Assembly (NCBI GenBank): GCA_024516035.1
Contig: CM044961.1
Location: forward strand, 31,853,051-31,917,050
Direction of reading: 5' to 3'
DNA from: Bactericera cockerelli
Taxonomy: Eukaryota > Arthropoda > Insecta > Hemiptera > Triozidae
Length of the DNA: 64,000 nucleotides
Under the pieces are notes generated by a model. That model did not search any database and was not told the DNA's origin. It worked only from the letters and a program-made list of their open reading frames with translations. The translations under genes were made by a program, and so were the position numbers. Numbering within the stretch: position 1 is the first letter of the stretch; every line of letters starts with the position of its first letter. Positions 11,489-23,904 of the stretch are shown in pieces.

Positions 11489-12009
11489 TCGGACCTAAGA
11501 ACTAAGTTCAGCAAATATACCCATTACCCAAGTATCTCCTTCACCTCATGTAGACTTTGAGAGTATCGGCACGAACGACCATATTAGTAATTGGTTAAAG
11601 TGCTTAACCGGAAAAAAAACCGTGAAATTCCTAAAATAGACTCAAAAATTCTGCTCCACGACACATAAAATTATTTACCACTAAAACAAATGAGCTTAGG
11701 CCAAACTCAAAACTGAAGAATACTTTACGACATTCTTATACATACGTTGAATTTTCATACAGAGATGAATATTTCAATTGACAAATTGTTTCAATAATTC
11801 ACACTCTCATCCAGACCCCATTTTCACCCCACTCTCCTGACATATTCTCGATCCCCGGACCCCTATCACCCCCTCCCCCTAAAAATTTTCAGCCCACTCT
11901 ACAGATATATCCCCGATCCCCCGACCTCCAACACCCTCCTCCCCCTACAAATACACTCCAAGCTTACTCCTTCTTTCCACTGCATACCCTGGTAAATCCC
12001 TCAACACGT

Positions 12010-12380
12010 GTGACTTTAAAGGGAAAAACCTCACTATTTTCTTCTCTCAGTTTGTCCGTCCTTTTATTCGTCTCTTTCACTCTCTCTCTCTCTCTCTCTC
12101 TTTCACATCTATCTCTTTCTTTCGGTTTCTCTCTCTCTTTCTTTCGGTCTCTCTCTCTCTCTTTCAGTCTCTATTTCTCTCTCTCTTTCTTTCGGTCTCA
12201 CTCTCTCTCTTTCAGTCTCTGTTTCTCTCTCTCTTTCTTTCGGTCTCTCTCTCTCTCTCTTTCAGTCTCTGTTTCTCTCTCTTTCTTTCGGTCTCTGTTT
12301 CTCTCTCTTTCTTTCAGTCTCTCTCTCTCTCTTTCAGTCTCCGTTTCTCTCTTCTTCTTTCATCCTCTCTCCTAACACTC
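12010..12380. repeat. Pyrimidine minisatellite (CTCTCTTTCTTTCGGTCTC-type)
   Basis: Alternating TTTCTTTCGGTCTC and TTTCAGTCTCTGTTTC phrases between CT runs, about 8 irregular units. Confidence 0.85.
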
Positions 12381-13630
12381 CGCCATTTTCTCTCCCTCCC
12401 TCCGTTTGCGTACGCTTCTCTGAACTTCTCTCTTTCACTCTCAGTTCTGGTTTTGATTGATGGAGAATATCATTTTTCTCTGTCCAACTTTTGACACCGA
12501 CCTGGGCGAGATTGTGGACCACGCTTGAGCTTTCGACCCTTTTGGGTTTTCCTCGGAAAAGGTTCAAATGGCGGTGTTTCGATTCTCCCTGTGTTTCGGA
12601 TACCTTAGGTGAGAGAGGGAAAGAAAGAGAAATAGAGGAGAGTGAGAGAGAAGGGAAAACATGATGCTTTCGGACGTTTGGAATGCCGCAGGGAGCTGGT
12701 TAATTTGAAGAGCCTGGAGTAGATCGGAGACGGAGGGTGGGTGGTTGGTCGGATGGTGTGGTGTTTGGATGGTGTGGTGTGTGATGAATTCGAATGAGCA
12801 GTAGTAATGGACTGGAGACGAGACATGATGGAATCTCGTCTCATGAGACAGTACAGAACTTCGTCTCGTGACTTAGGCAAATTCCAAGATAAGACATGAA
12901 ACAATGAGATTTTTCACGATTCTAGAAAGTTCTCGAACTACTTGAGAATAATAATGACCAATTCATGTCTTTTGTTAATAGACTAAACTAAATTAAAATA
13001 CTGTCTTATCTTGAGTTAATAATTGGGTTGATCTCGTACATTCTACATATTTGTATAAAAAAAACACTAACAGTGTTCATAGTGTTATTATCAACAACTT
13101 AAAAAAACGTCACCTTTATACAAATAACTGTTATAAAATAATGCTAAAAATATGTGGTTTCATATATTCCCAATTATTCAATACACAAATTATTCATCCG
13201 TCTGGGTTACGCGAAAATTTAGGTCTATTAAAATATGCCACCTAATTTGTGAATTTACAAAATTCACATTAACAACATAATTATTAGAAATACAATTATC
13301 AGTGGCCCATAATTATTCTGAGGTCGATAATATTATTATAAAATTTTAGAGGAATTATTATTATTGTAATTATTACAAAAGCAACTGTTGGTGCTTCATT
13401 ATAAACTTTAATTTAATTTCAGCCCCCACACATTGGTGATAATATATGAGAGGGCCCGTTGCATAAAAAAAACTGCTAACCCTTTGCAACCCGCTATGGG
13501 TCGGATTGGTTTAGCCCAGTTTGATTTTTCAAATATTCATATGACAGAAAAATGTTCATAATTTTTTATGTCAAATTCATACATGGGATCCGTTGGTTAG
13601 GATCCAACACCTTGAGTATCAAACTAGCTC
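12381..13630. other. No gene established
   Basis: 12390-12610 is less AT-rich and ends CTTAG|GTGAGAG, which looks like an exon/donor boundary, but no supported frame precedes it. 12610-13630 is AT-rich with no feature. Confidence 0.35.
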
Positions 13631-13631
13631 T

Positions 13632-13831
13632 TTAGGGCCAAATTATGAAACAGTATGAAATATCTAGAATTATCTAGTACAACTTCTCACTTTTCTGTTT
13701 ATTCTGACTGATATACTGATCTAGGATTTGTTAATCCAAGCCATCAGCACTTAAGAGGTGATGTAATTACACTGTAATTCCTTCTAGAGGGCGTGTCAGG
13801 CTTAGCTAATCCTGCTTCATAATGTGCCCTA
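13632..13831. mobile_element. ~200-bp MITE of the AGGGC...ATTATGAAACAG family
   Basis: Left end TAGGGCCAAATTATGAAACAG, right end CTGCTTCATAATGTGCCCTA. Immediately followed by another left end (TAAGGGCCGAATTATGAAACA at 13830), so two copies abut. Confidence 0.6.
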
Positions 13832-14039
13832 AGGGCCGAATTATGAAACACGATTAAATTTAAAATGAGCCAGACTGTCCCTCAATTTGGTCATTTCAGA
13901 AACTCAAACTTGTCCTAAATATTTGTAATACTAGGGACTCGAACTCCCGACCTGAATCTGAATCTTCTAGGTTCTGAATCTACCGCTATATCGATCACAG
14001 AAAATAAATATAAAACTCATAACTATCCTTATCATTACT

Positions 14040-14205
14040 CTACTCTCTCTCACAGTCTCCCTCTCTCTTTCTCTCTCTCTCGCTTTCTATCGCTCTCTCT
14101 CTCTCTATCTCTGTCTTTCTCTCTCTCACTCAGTCTCTCTCTCTGTCTCTCTCTATCTTTCGGTCTCTCTCTCTCTCTCTCTCTCTCTCCCCCCCCCCCC
14201 CCCAG
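14040..14205. repeat. CT-rich microsatellite with poly(C)
   Basis: CT/CTTT repeats ending in about 16 C at 14188-14204. Confidence 0.9.
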
Positions 14206-14399
14206 TATCTATCTCTTTCTCCATTCTCCTATTACTGGAGGGGAAAACATATTTCCCAAATAACCAGAGAGGAAACATACTCCCCTAATTAGGTAAGTAT
14301 TATCCTCCTGAAACAGCCCAAAGTCGTCTCGCAAATTGGTTTCATGCTACTCTCTCTAATTCCTTCATACCCCATTCACTGAAATATTGACCACAGCAT

Positions 14400-14655
14400 C
14401 CATACAGGCTTACTATCTATCCCGCTCTCTTTTTCTCCATTCTCTCTCTCACACCCTCCCTCTCTTTTTTTTTCTTTCTCTACAGTATCTCTTTTTCACT
14501 CACTCCTTCTCTACTCTCTCTCTCTCTCCCTCCAAGCATCTCTTTTCACTTCTCTTTCACTCACTCATACTCTCCTTCTATTTCCTACTCACTCTCTCTC
14601 TCTACCTCCCTTTTTCTGTCTCTCCCTCTCTCTCTCTTTCTCTCTCTCTCCCTAC
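14400..14655. repeat. Pyrimidine-rich low-complexity tract
   Basis: TCTCTC/CTCCCT-rich, no coding support. Confidence 0.8.
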
Positions 14656-15019
14656 AGACATGTACCAGACAAATTAGGATAATTCAATTAGGTTTTCTAG
14701 ACCTGCCTCTGTAGTAATTATAATTCTACTAGTATTAGTAAAAATAATAATAATTATAATGCTAATAATAACTATACATTACAATAGTACACAGTTGGTA
14801 TACATAATTATACTCATAACACAACGTAATAGATAAAAATGTGCTTAATGTAGATATGTTTATATAATAATTTTTTATATGTATGTATATGTAGTTATGT
14901 ACACTAATGTACAGTTGTAGAATCTATTGTTGTTTTCTTCTTTTTTATGAGTTTACTAATTTATACATGAGAATATAAATCAGAAATGAAAAGACAATTG
15001 AGATAGTCCAATATCCTTA

Positions 15020-18000
15020 AATTTAATTAACTAGGTAGATAAAGAGGGAAAAATTTGGATGAGAGAAAGGTACAGAGGAATGAAATAAAAAAGAGAGAAT
15101 CAGTTGGGTGAGCGAAAGGTACAGAGGAATGAAATAAAAAAGGAGAGATTGAGTTAGGGGAGAGAAAGGTACAGGCGAATGAAATAAAAAAGGAGAGAAT
15201 GAGTTGGGTGAAAGAAAGGTACAGAGGAATGAATTAAAAAAAGAGAAAATGAGTTGGTTGAAAGTCAAAGGGGTTGAGAGGAAGTGATGGAGGTAGAGAA
15301 AAAAGAGATGAAGAAATAAGAGTGAAGAGGAAGAGTTAAGTGAGAGGTAGGGACAGAGAAATTAAATAAAAAAGGTAGAGAATGAGTTGGGTGAGACTCT
15401 TTATAGAAAAGGTGGAGAAACAGAAGAACAGGGAGATAAAGAGGAGGTAAAGATAGAGAGAGAGTAAAAAAAAGAGTTGATTGAGACCGATAATTTAAAT
15501 ACAAAGAGAGAGAAAGAGTTGGGTTAGAGTCATGAGAGGGTGAGAGGAAGAGAAAGAGAAATAGAAGAACAGAGACAGAAAGAGGAGGTGGAGATAGAGA
15601 GAGAGTTAAGGAAAGAGTTGGGTGAGAGGTAGGGACAGAGAAATGAAAAAAAAAAGAGAGAATGAGTTGAGTGAGTCATGAGAGGGTGAGAGGAAGAGAA
15701 GGAGAAAAAGATAAACAGAGAAGAGAGAGAGAAAGAGAAGGTGAGAGAGAAAGGGAGAGAGAAAGAAAGAAAGAGTTGGGTGAGAGAGAAAAAGGGAGAG
15801 ACTGAGTAGGATGAGAGAAAAAGAGAGAGAATGAGTTGGGTGAGAGTCATGAGAGGGTGAGAGGAAGAGAAGGAGAAATAGAAGAGCAGAGAGAGAAAGA
15901 AAGAGTTGTGTGAGAGAGAAAGAGAGAGAATGAGTTGGGTGAGAGAAAAAGAGAGAGAATGAGTTGGGTGAGAGTCATGAGAGGGTGAGAGGAAGAGAAG
16001 GAGAAATAGAAGAGCAGAGAGAGAAAGAAAGAGTTGTGTGAGAGAGAAAGAGAGAGAATGAGTTGGGTGAGAGAGAAAGAGAGAGAATGAGTTGGGTGAG
16101 AGTCATGAGAGGGTGAGAGGAAGAGAAGAAGAAATAGAAGAACAGAGAGGGAAAGAAAGAGTCGGGTGAGAGAAAAAGGGAGAGAATGAGTTGGGTGAGA
16201 GAGAAAGGGAGAGAATGAGTTGGGTGAGAGTCATGAGAGGGTGAGAGGAAGAGAAGGAGAAATAGAAGAGCAGAGAAAGAAAGAAAGAGTTGGGTGAGAG
16301 AGAAAGGGAGAGAATGAGTTGGGTGAGAGAGAAAGGGAGAGAATGAGTTGGGTGAGAGAGAAAGGGAGAGAATGAGTTGGGTGAGAGTCATGAGAGGGTG
16401 AGAGGAAGAGAAGGAGAAATAGAAGAGCAGAGAGAGAAAGAAAGAGTCGGGTGAGAGAGAAAGAGAGAGAATGAGTTGGGTGAGAGTCATGAGAGGGTGA
16501 GAGGAAGAGTAGAAGAAATAGAAGAGCAGAGAGAGAAAGAAAGAGTCGGGTGAGAGAAAAAGGGAGAGAATGAGTTGGGTGAGAGTTATGAGAGGGTGAG
16601 AGGAAGAGAAGGAGAAATAGAAGAGCAGAGAGAGAAAGAAAAATTGAAGAAAAAGTGAGAGTGAAAGAAAGAGTTGGGTGAGAGAGAAAGGGAGAGAATG
16701 AGTTGGGTGAGAGTCATGAGAGGGTGAGAGGAAGAGAAGGAGAATAGAAGAACAGAGAGAGAAAGAAAGAGTCGGGTGAGAGAAAAAGAGAGAGAATGAG
16801 TCGGGTGAGAGAAAAAGAGAGAGAATGAGTCGGGTGAGAGAAAAAGGGAGAGAATGAGTTGGGTGAGAGTCATGAGAGGGTGAGGGGAAGAGAAGGAGAA
16901 ATAGAAGAACAGAGAGAGAAAGAAAGAGTTGGGTGAGAGAAAAAGGGAGAGAATGAGTTGGGTGAGAGTCATGAGAGGGTGAGAGGAAGAGAAGGAGAAA
17001 TAGAAGAGCAGAGAGAGAAAGAAAGAGTTGTGTGAGAGAGAAAGAGAGAGAGAATGAGTTGGGTGAGAGAAAAAGAGAGAGAATGAGTTGGGTGAGAGTC
17101 ATGAGAGGGTGAGAGGAAGAGAAGGAGAAATAGAAGAACAGAGAGGGAAAGAAAGAGTCGGGTGAGAGAAAAAGGGAGAGAATGAGTTGGGTGAGAGTCA
17201 TGAGAGGGTGAGAGGAAGAGAAGGAGAAATAGAAGAGCAGAGAAAGAAAGAAAGAGTTGGGTGAGAGAGAAAGGGAGAGAATGAGTTGGGTGAGAGTCAT
17301 GAGAGGGTGAGAATGAGTTGGGTGAGAGTTATGAGAGGGTGAGAGGAAGAGAAGGAGAAATAGAAGAACAGAGAGAGAAAGAGGAGGTGAAGAAAATTGG
17401 GTGAGAGAGAAAGGTAGGGAATGAGTACCCAACTCATGAGAGGGTGAGAAGAAGAGAAAGAGAAATAGAACAACAGAAAGAAAAAGAAAGAGTTGGGTGA
17501 GAGAGAAAGGTAGAGAATGAGTACTCAACTCATGAGAGGGTGAGAGGAAGAGAAGGAGAAACAGAAGAACAGAGAGAGAAAGAAAGAGGTGCGTGAGAAA
17601 AACAGAGTTGGGTGAGAGAGAAAGGGAGAGAATGAGAAGGTTGAGAGTCATGAGAGGGTGAGAGGAAGAGAAGGAGAAATAGAAGAGCAGAGAGAGAAAG
17701 AAAAATTGAAGAAAAAGTGAGAGTGAAAGAAAGAGTTGGGTGAGAGAGAAAGGGAGAGAATGAGTTGGGTGAGAGTTATGAGAGGGTGAGAGAAAGAGAA
17801 GGAGAAATTGAAGAAAAAGTGAGAGTGAAAGAAAGAGTTGGGTGAGAGAGAAAGGGAGAGAATGAGTTGGGTGAGAGTTATGAGAGGGTGAGAGGAAGAG
17901 AAGAAGAAATAGAAGAACAGAGAGAGAAAGAAAGAGTTGGGTGAAAGAGAAAGGGAGAGAATGAGAAGGTTGGAGTCATGAGAGGTTGAGAGGAAGAGAA

Positions 18001-18536
18001 GGAGAAATAGAAGAACAGAGAGAGAAAGAAAGAGTTGGGTGAAAGAGAAAGGGAGAGAATGAGAAGGTTGAGAGTCATGAGAGGTTGAGAGGAAGAGATA
18101 GAGAAATAGAAGAACAGAGAGAGAAAGAAAGAGTTGGGTGAAAGAGAAAGGGAGAGATGAGAAGGTTGAGAGTCATGAGAGGTTGAGAGGAAGAGAAGGA
18201 GAAATAGAAGAACAGAGAGAGGAAGAAAAATTGAAGAAAAAGTGAGAGTGAAAGAAAGAGTTGGGTGAGAGAGAAAGGGAGAGAACAGCCAGCGTCGATG
18301 GCATGTTGAATACACCGGTTCCCTTCAGAACACCGAAGTTAAGCGACATCCAGCGAGGTTAAGACTTGGATGGGTGACCATTCAAATTCTAATTCTCGTG
18401 ACGCTGGCTTTTCCCGGCCCCACTCAGGCTGGGTGAGGTCAATGTGAGTAGCAGGTTTGTGAGTTTCCTGAGAATGGAGGGTAAAACCCCCGTCGTGATA
18501 TGACCATGGCAGTTGAAAGCGACGTTAAAACCCCCC

Positions 18537-18571
<35 letters not shown>

Positions 18572-18700
18572 AGAGAATGAGTAGGGTGAGAGTTATGAGA
18601 GGGTGAGAGGAAGAGAAGAAGAAATAGAAGAACAGAGAAAGAAAGAAATGGTTGGGTGAGAGAGAAAGGCAGAGAGAGAAATAAAACGTCACCACTGTAC
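15020..18700. repeat. 3.6-kb purine-only tandem array
   Basis: The plus strand is almost wholly A/G apart from T in recurring phrases GAGTTGGGTGAGAG and GTCATGAGAGGGTGAGAGG. The higher-order unit is roughly 90-150 bp and of variable length, repeated more than 20 times between about 15780 and 18285; 15020-15780 is more diverged. The minus-strand frame of 558 codons is a consequence of the repeat, not a gene. Split by the 5S-SINE at 18286-18572. Confidence 0.9.
18286..18572 (+). mobile_element. Full-length 5S-rRNA-derived SINE with poly(A) tail
   Basis: 18287-18411 is clearly 5S rRNA-like: GCCAGCGTC..., TGTTGAATACACCGGTT, CACCGAAGTTAAGC, GACTTGGATGGGTGACCA, ending ACGCTGGCTTTT, which pairs with the start as in helix I. 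The internal promoter region (AAGTTAAGC ... GACTTGGATGGGTGACC) is preserved. It is followed by the body CAGGCTGGGTGAGGTCAATG, GAATGGAGGGTAAAACCCCC, the tail TTGAAAGCGACGTTAAAACC and about 30 A. It sits in the purine array; GGGAGAGAA on both sides is the probable target duplication. This is a SINE3-type architecture. Confidence 0.9.
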
Positions 18701-18724
18701 CACATCATATCAGGAACAATATTC

Positions 18725-20480
18725 ATGATAAATGTTTTTGGTTTTCAACTTTAGAAAATTTTCCATTTACCTCCCCCTCCCTCTTCTTCGTAATCTCCCT
18801 CATCCACTAGACCTCCCTCAAACTTTCCCTCTCCTTCTTCTGTTCCTATGTCTTCATATCTCTCTCTCTCTCTCTATCTCTTCTATTGTTTTTTTATATC
18901 TCTCCCAGATTTTGTATCTTCACCCTCTAATTCAAACTCACCCAGTATCTATGAATCCAAAGATTCCAGAGTTCGTGGGTTCGAAACGTGATAATTTATC
19001 CTCCCTTTCGGGATTAGGGAGAGAGATAGTGAGAGAAGAGGAGGGAGAGGGAGGGAGATAGAGAGAAAGAGATAGAGAAGAGGAGGAGTAGAGAGAAGGA
19101 GGGAGGGAGAGACAGAGTAGGGAGGAGGAGTACAAAGGGAGAGAGAGAGAGTAGGAATTAGTAGAGGGAAACAGGGAATGGTGTCAGTGATATGGTGGGA
19201 TTAATTACGAAAATTTCTTCTGTCTTTGACACTTTGTCATTTATATGAATAGATAAACAAATGTATAAATATCACGCTCCATATTAGATATAAAATATAT
19301 CTAGTAATAAAATATATCTGTATGTATAATTTGTATATCCTAGCACAAAGGTATATAGAAATATTATATAATTTGGATACATAAAATTATTATACTCCAG
19401 CGAGGAAATGCTGCAGCAGTGATGGGCACTGTACCAAGATCCTCAGAGATGGAGGAAATATTTTATATTCTTTCTTAGAAAATATTAATAAAGAAGTGCT
19501 ATATCGTAAATATGAAAACTGCAATAATTTACAATGTACATTAATTGGAATAATTATTATTTGCTGATAACGAACCCCAGCTAATCGTTTAATTGCTGGG
19601 TATCGTTTAATAGCTTCACTGTGTGGCTCGATGGCTCCTAATATGAATTTGGGCAATTTTTATGGGTTTTCATCTTTCTCATTCTACATAATTATATTAC
19701 TGATTTTATTGATAGGAGTACTTCTTAGTTTACCTTTTTGTAAGGTATTTTTACTAGCTCTCCTGTCTTTTTTATTCAACTCTGTTTCTACTATTCCACC
19801 CTTTTTTTCTCTCTATCTCTCTTTCTCTCATCTTCTTTCTTCCCTATCTCTATCTCTCTTCTTCTTTTTCTCTTCCTTCATAATTACGTGTGCAAAACAA
19901 GGTAATTCTGAAACATCATCAGAATTATCCCTGCTGATAATACGGGGAGAAAAACATCTCTCCCTCTTCTCTCTCCTTCTCCCTCCTATTGTTCCTCCTC
20001 CTATTATTTATAATATACAGGGTGAATTATTTATAGTATAAATAATATTCATCGCCCTTTCGTTAGAAGTAGGACATTTCTATATATTTTTTTCTCCATT
20101 TTTTTTTTCTTATATTATTTTCAATTTTGTATATTTTGTAACTATCGGTTTGTAGGTATATATTATTTCCTTATTAATAAAATTTAGAATGATATTAGTA
20201 ATATGCTTTACTTATCAATTGTTACATTGTGCAGAGTATCTAAAAGCCAGCCAGCACGATCAGAGTTCAAATCTGAGTTATCACTCGCCAAGGAGAATGA
20301 GGAATTGAGGAAGAAAGTGCGGGGTGTTGAATGTGAAGATGGAACGGGAATGTTGATATTTGAAAGTTATTAAAAAATGAAAAAATAAATAAATAAAAAT
20401 AAAATCTTCACTTAAAAAAAATTGTACTTGCAGGAAATTCCTTAACATCAGTGCAAACTGGCCGAAAATGGCGAGAACTG
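18725..20480. other. No gene; pyrimidine/purine tracts and AT-rich DNA
   Basis: CT-rich 18770-18905, GA-rich 19015-19170, pyrimidine-rich 19690-19995, and AT-rich elsewhere. No supported coding. Confidence 0.5.
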
Positions 20481-20486
20481 ATGTGT

Positions 20487-20640
20487 TCAACGAGTCAGTA
20501 GCTTGACCGATAAGGCGGTGGACTTGTAACCTGAAGGTCGGTGGTTCGAGTCCCAAATTTGGCAAAAATTTAGTAATGTGTGTTAGGGTTATTGTGACAA
20601 CAGCAGTGCGATTAACATGAATATGATAACTACATATCAG
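20487..20640 (+). mobile_element. SINE-A copy
   Basis: GTCAGTAGCTTGACCGATAA, GGCGGTGGACTTGTAACCTG, GGTTCGAGTCCC, tail ATGAATATGATAACT. Confidence 0.8.
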
Positions 20641-21337
20641 TTTACATCTTTTAAGATGTAATTAATATCAGTTCACATATTAAAAGTTAGTAAAAAAAAT
20701 AGAAAAAAAAGAAATGTGAAAAGAAAAGAAAAAGAAGACAAAATTATGTCAAAGATTGATTTTAATGCTGTGTCGGAAGGCAACTACAATTTTATCAGTA
20801 GTAGCAGTTCGTTAATAATAAAATTTAATTGTTTCTTTTTATTTAAAAAAAAATTCAAAAATTTTTTTTTCTCTTACTTTCTTTTTGTAAAATTCTCAAG
20901 ATTTTTCCTAGATATTTGTATTTTTCTGTAATAATATGTATATTTCTCTTATTCGTACCTTTTTTCATCCTGTATTGTCTGTATAACTATGTATAAGTGT
21001 CTCCCTAATTCTGTCTATCTCTTCCTTTTTAAAACCAGCACAATCCCCGAAGACAAACACAAATTTAATAATAAAATAGGGGTGGGAGAGAAAAAAACAG
21101 CCTTTAATTTGAATGCACACGGGATTTTCAAGGATTTCCTAATGCACAAAACAGGGTAGTTTATAAAAATAATAATGTAATAATAAAATTATTATTAGGT
21201 ATACTTAATTTTATCTGTGATATTTTTGTTAATTTTTATATTGTAATTTTTCATGGTTGTTTTATGTACTTGTGACTTTGTAAAAGGATTCTTACCGTAA
21301 ATAAAAATGTATACCATATACCATATAAAATTCTTAC

Positions 21338-21450
21338 TTACCGATCTCAGTAGCTTGATCGATAAGGCGGCGGACTTGTAACCAGGAGGTCGGTGGTTCA
21401 AGTCCCAAGTTAAGCAGATTTTTAGTAAAGCTTTAGTAGTTGTATGACGG
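21338..21450 (+). mobile_element. SINE-A copy
   Basis: CGATCTCAGTAGCTTGATCG, ATAAGGCGGCGGACTTGTAA, GGTTCAAGTCCC, and the degraded tail TTTAGTAAAGCTTTAGTAGT. Confidence 0.8.
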
Positions 21451-21536
21451 TTGTGGTTCGACACAAAAAATGGCAACTTTGAACTGTTATATTTGTATTA
21501 TATGTATGTAGGTGCCTACTCGTACGTTTCAAATAA

Positions 21537-21962
21537 TAATAATAATAATAATAATAACACTCTTTAGTGGAAGGTAACCGCCAGGCCAGGTTAATGCTCA
21601 AAGCATTTTCTACCACCTAACCCTCAGAGTCTTATTATTATGTGGTCACAAACTCAAATTAATGAGTACATTTCCTCGGGAAGATATGTCCTTGGAAAAG
21701 TGTTTTATGTGTTGTAAAATATTACAATAATAATGATAAATCGTTTGTTTTATTTTTTATATTTTTTTTTGTTTATAGGGGCTTGTTTTGTTTGTTTTTT
21801 TTTTATATCCTAAGCCATTTTTATTTGGCTTCTAAGATAATATCAACAACAACAAAAAAATGAAAAAAAAAACATGCATTTGGTGGGAGTCGAACCAACG
21901 GATCCCTACGCTACCTGGATTACCAGACTAGCGTGTTAACCACTTGACTACCAATGCAAAGG
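21537..21962 (-). mobile_element. SINE-B copy interrupted at about 21667-21875
   Basis: Right half 21876-21962 (minus: TAGTCAAGTGGTTAACACGC, GTTGGTTCGACTCCCACC). Left half 21537-21666 (ACACTCTTTAGTGGAAGGTA...). The insertion between them is T/A-rich with no clear target duplication. Confidence 0.75.
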
Positions 21963-22184
21963 TGTCGCAAAATGCGTACTCTCAAATATTTTGCACAATT
22001 TGAAATTCTCTTTCCAAGCTTTCGTAAGAGAACCGCAGGCTTCTAGGACAGAATTTCCCTTTGCTTATTTAAAATCCCTAAATTCTGTTTGAAATTTTCT
22101 GTAGAGTATCGCAAATTATTTAGGAGCATGATAATTTTAAGAACACACCTTTTCATTTATTTTCATCCTAATTTATAAGATGGT

Positions 22185-22350
22185 TAGGTTAGGTTTTTAT
22201 AGTTTTAAATATTATCATTATTTTATGAGACCTAAAAAAACTGATACCTCGTGAGGAAAATTGAGTAGCTGCTTTAATGTTACCAGCGACCAGTGGCGGA
22301 ATTATAGGCTATAATTATGCGCTACCCACTAAAGTTGTGATATAATAACA
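22185..22350. repeat. Dispersed repeat linked to SINE-D
   Basis: CTGATACCTCGTGAGGAAAA, CGACCAGTGGCGGAATTATA, GCGCTACCCACTAAAGTTGT. The inverse of the block at 5020-5125 (CACAATTTTAGTGGGTAGCG ... TTCGCCACTGGTCGC). Confidence 0.55.
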
Positions 22351-22538
22351 CTAAGAAACACATGATTATCATTATTATTATTATTTTATTAGACCTAAAA
22401 ATAACGAATAAGATAAGGTAATAGTGAAAAATGAGTAGTTCGCGTCAGTTAATTTAAAATTAAAAAAAAAAAATTGGTAGTTTCTTCCCATTGCTACTAT
22501 AATAATGGTGAATATGATCAAACTCAATTCAATTACTG

Positions 22539-22685
22539 ACCTCAGTAGCTCGATAGATAAAGCGGCAGAATCGTAACCTGGAGGTCGGTGGTTCAAGTCC
22601 CGGGTTCGGAAAAATTTAGCAGCGTCAGTTTGAACAATTTTGACATCACGATAGTGATTCAAACACAAATATAATGACTTTTAAA
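22539..22685 (+). mobile_element. SINE-A copy
   Basis: TGACCTCAGTAGCTCGATAG, TAACCTGGAGGTCGGTGGTT, CAAGTCCCGGG, then GACATCACGATAGTGATTC and ACAAATATAATGACT. Confidence 0.82.
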
Positions 22686-22919
22686 ACATTCAATATGCTT
22701 TTATATTATGTTGAACTTTCATTAAAATTAGGTAATTTTCATAAAAGTATTGTGCTGTATGTCTTTTTATAATTTTCAATTAAATAATTTAATAATAATA
22801 ATAATAACTTTACACAAAATTAGATGGTTTTAATAGAAGTATCGTGCTACACTTGATTCTGAAGTTCAACAGTGAGAAGGATTTACCCTTGAACTTCAAA
22901 CGCCGACGTATTCTATGTA

Positions 22920-23425
22920 TGACCAGTCTTGTAACCTGGTGGTCGATGGTTTGAGTCCCAAAAGTACGGCAATTTTTCGTTATAGTTAGGTGAGTCATAG
23001 TAATTTATTGTGATATAACAGATAGATGGGGAATTATTTGTTAGAAGGTTCATAGTAGAAATCTAAAGTACGTAATGTTATATTTAATTTATTTCTATAA
23101 AAAAAGACGTCTGTATGACTGTGTGTATGGATGTTATACAAAACCAAACCGTTTGACGAAACCTGAAATTTTGAACATAGCTCCGTTTGGTTCAGGGAAT
23201 TCTTCTAGGTTAGGTTAAATCTCCCTAGGAATAGGCTACACTGAGTAAGGATAAAACTTGGATGGGCGAACCAAAAAATATTTACGTTTTTCGACCTAAA
23301 TGACATTTTTTCTCGAAATTTATCAACTCAAAGCGAGATAGTTTTAGGTATGGGTTTGAGCTTTCGGCTTGACCACTAAGGCAGGGACTTGTAAGCTGGA
23401 GGTCGGTGGTTTGAGTTCCGTAAAT
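22920..23425 (+). mobile_element. Two degenerate SINE-A copies flanking a dispersed repeat
   Basis: 22925-23010: CTTGTAACCTGGTGGTCGAT, GGTTTGAGTCCC. 23355-23425: CGGCTTGACCACTAAGGCAG, GACTTGTAAGCTGGAGGTCG. Between them, 23100-23330 is the repeat described at 9390-9560. Confidence 0.6.
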
Positions 23426-23614
23426 GTTGAGAATATCTGTTGGGCGGAATTTCGAGTGAGCTCACTTTTTTTGAGACCACAAACAACACCTTTTTAATCA
23501 AGTAAATTTTGGATTTGTTATGCTATCACATATCGCATACCTATTATCTTTATTTCCACAAACATCAAGATATTTTTTAATGAACCATATACATATATCT
23601 ACTGTAGGTTTTTT

Positions 23615-23800
23615 GGCATTGGTAGGCAAGGCCTGGGGAACTATAAACAGGGAGTAGACCAACATTGGCTTGGTTCTAGGGGCCCTTGTCAATTATTAGC
23701 CTCCTTGTAAAGACAGTGGTAGAAGTGCTGAGTCACTCCTCCACTGTCTGGCTACCATCGTTCACGATGACGCCTATGATGAGATTGCTACTGAAAGCTT
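23615..23800 (-). repeat. Dispersed repeat R1
   Basis: GGGGAACTATAAACAGGGAG, TAGACCAACATTGGCTTGGT, TGACAAGG-type and CACTGTCTGGCTACCATCGT, then TTCACGATGACGCC. Same family at 40770-40975 and 45066-45390. Confidence 0.75.
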
Positions 23801-23904
23801 CCGTGATTCGAGAAAGTTCGGAAGTACCAAATTAGTTTCAGGGATTCATTAACCCTTGATGGGAATTTAACTCAATTTATAAACATGAAACTTGTCTACT
23901 TATA

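Noticed and set aside
12010..12375. 121-codon plus frame of S/L/F
   Set aside because: CT-rich low complexity only.
15975..17651. 558-codon minus-strand frame rich in L/S/F (MTLTQLILSLFLSP repeats)
   Set aside because: Pure translation of the purine tandem array; repeat units vary in length without keeping frame, and no start context or domain is visible.
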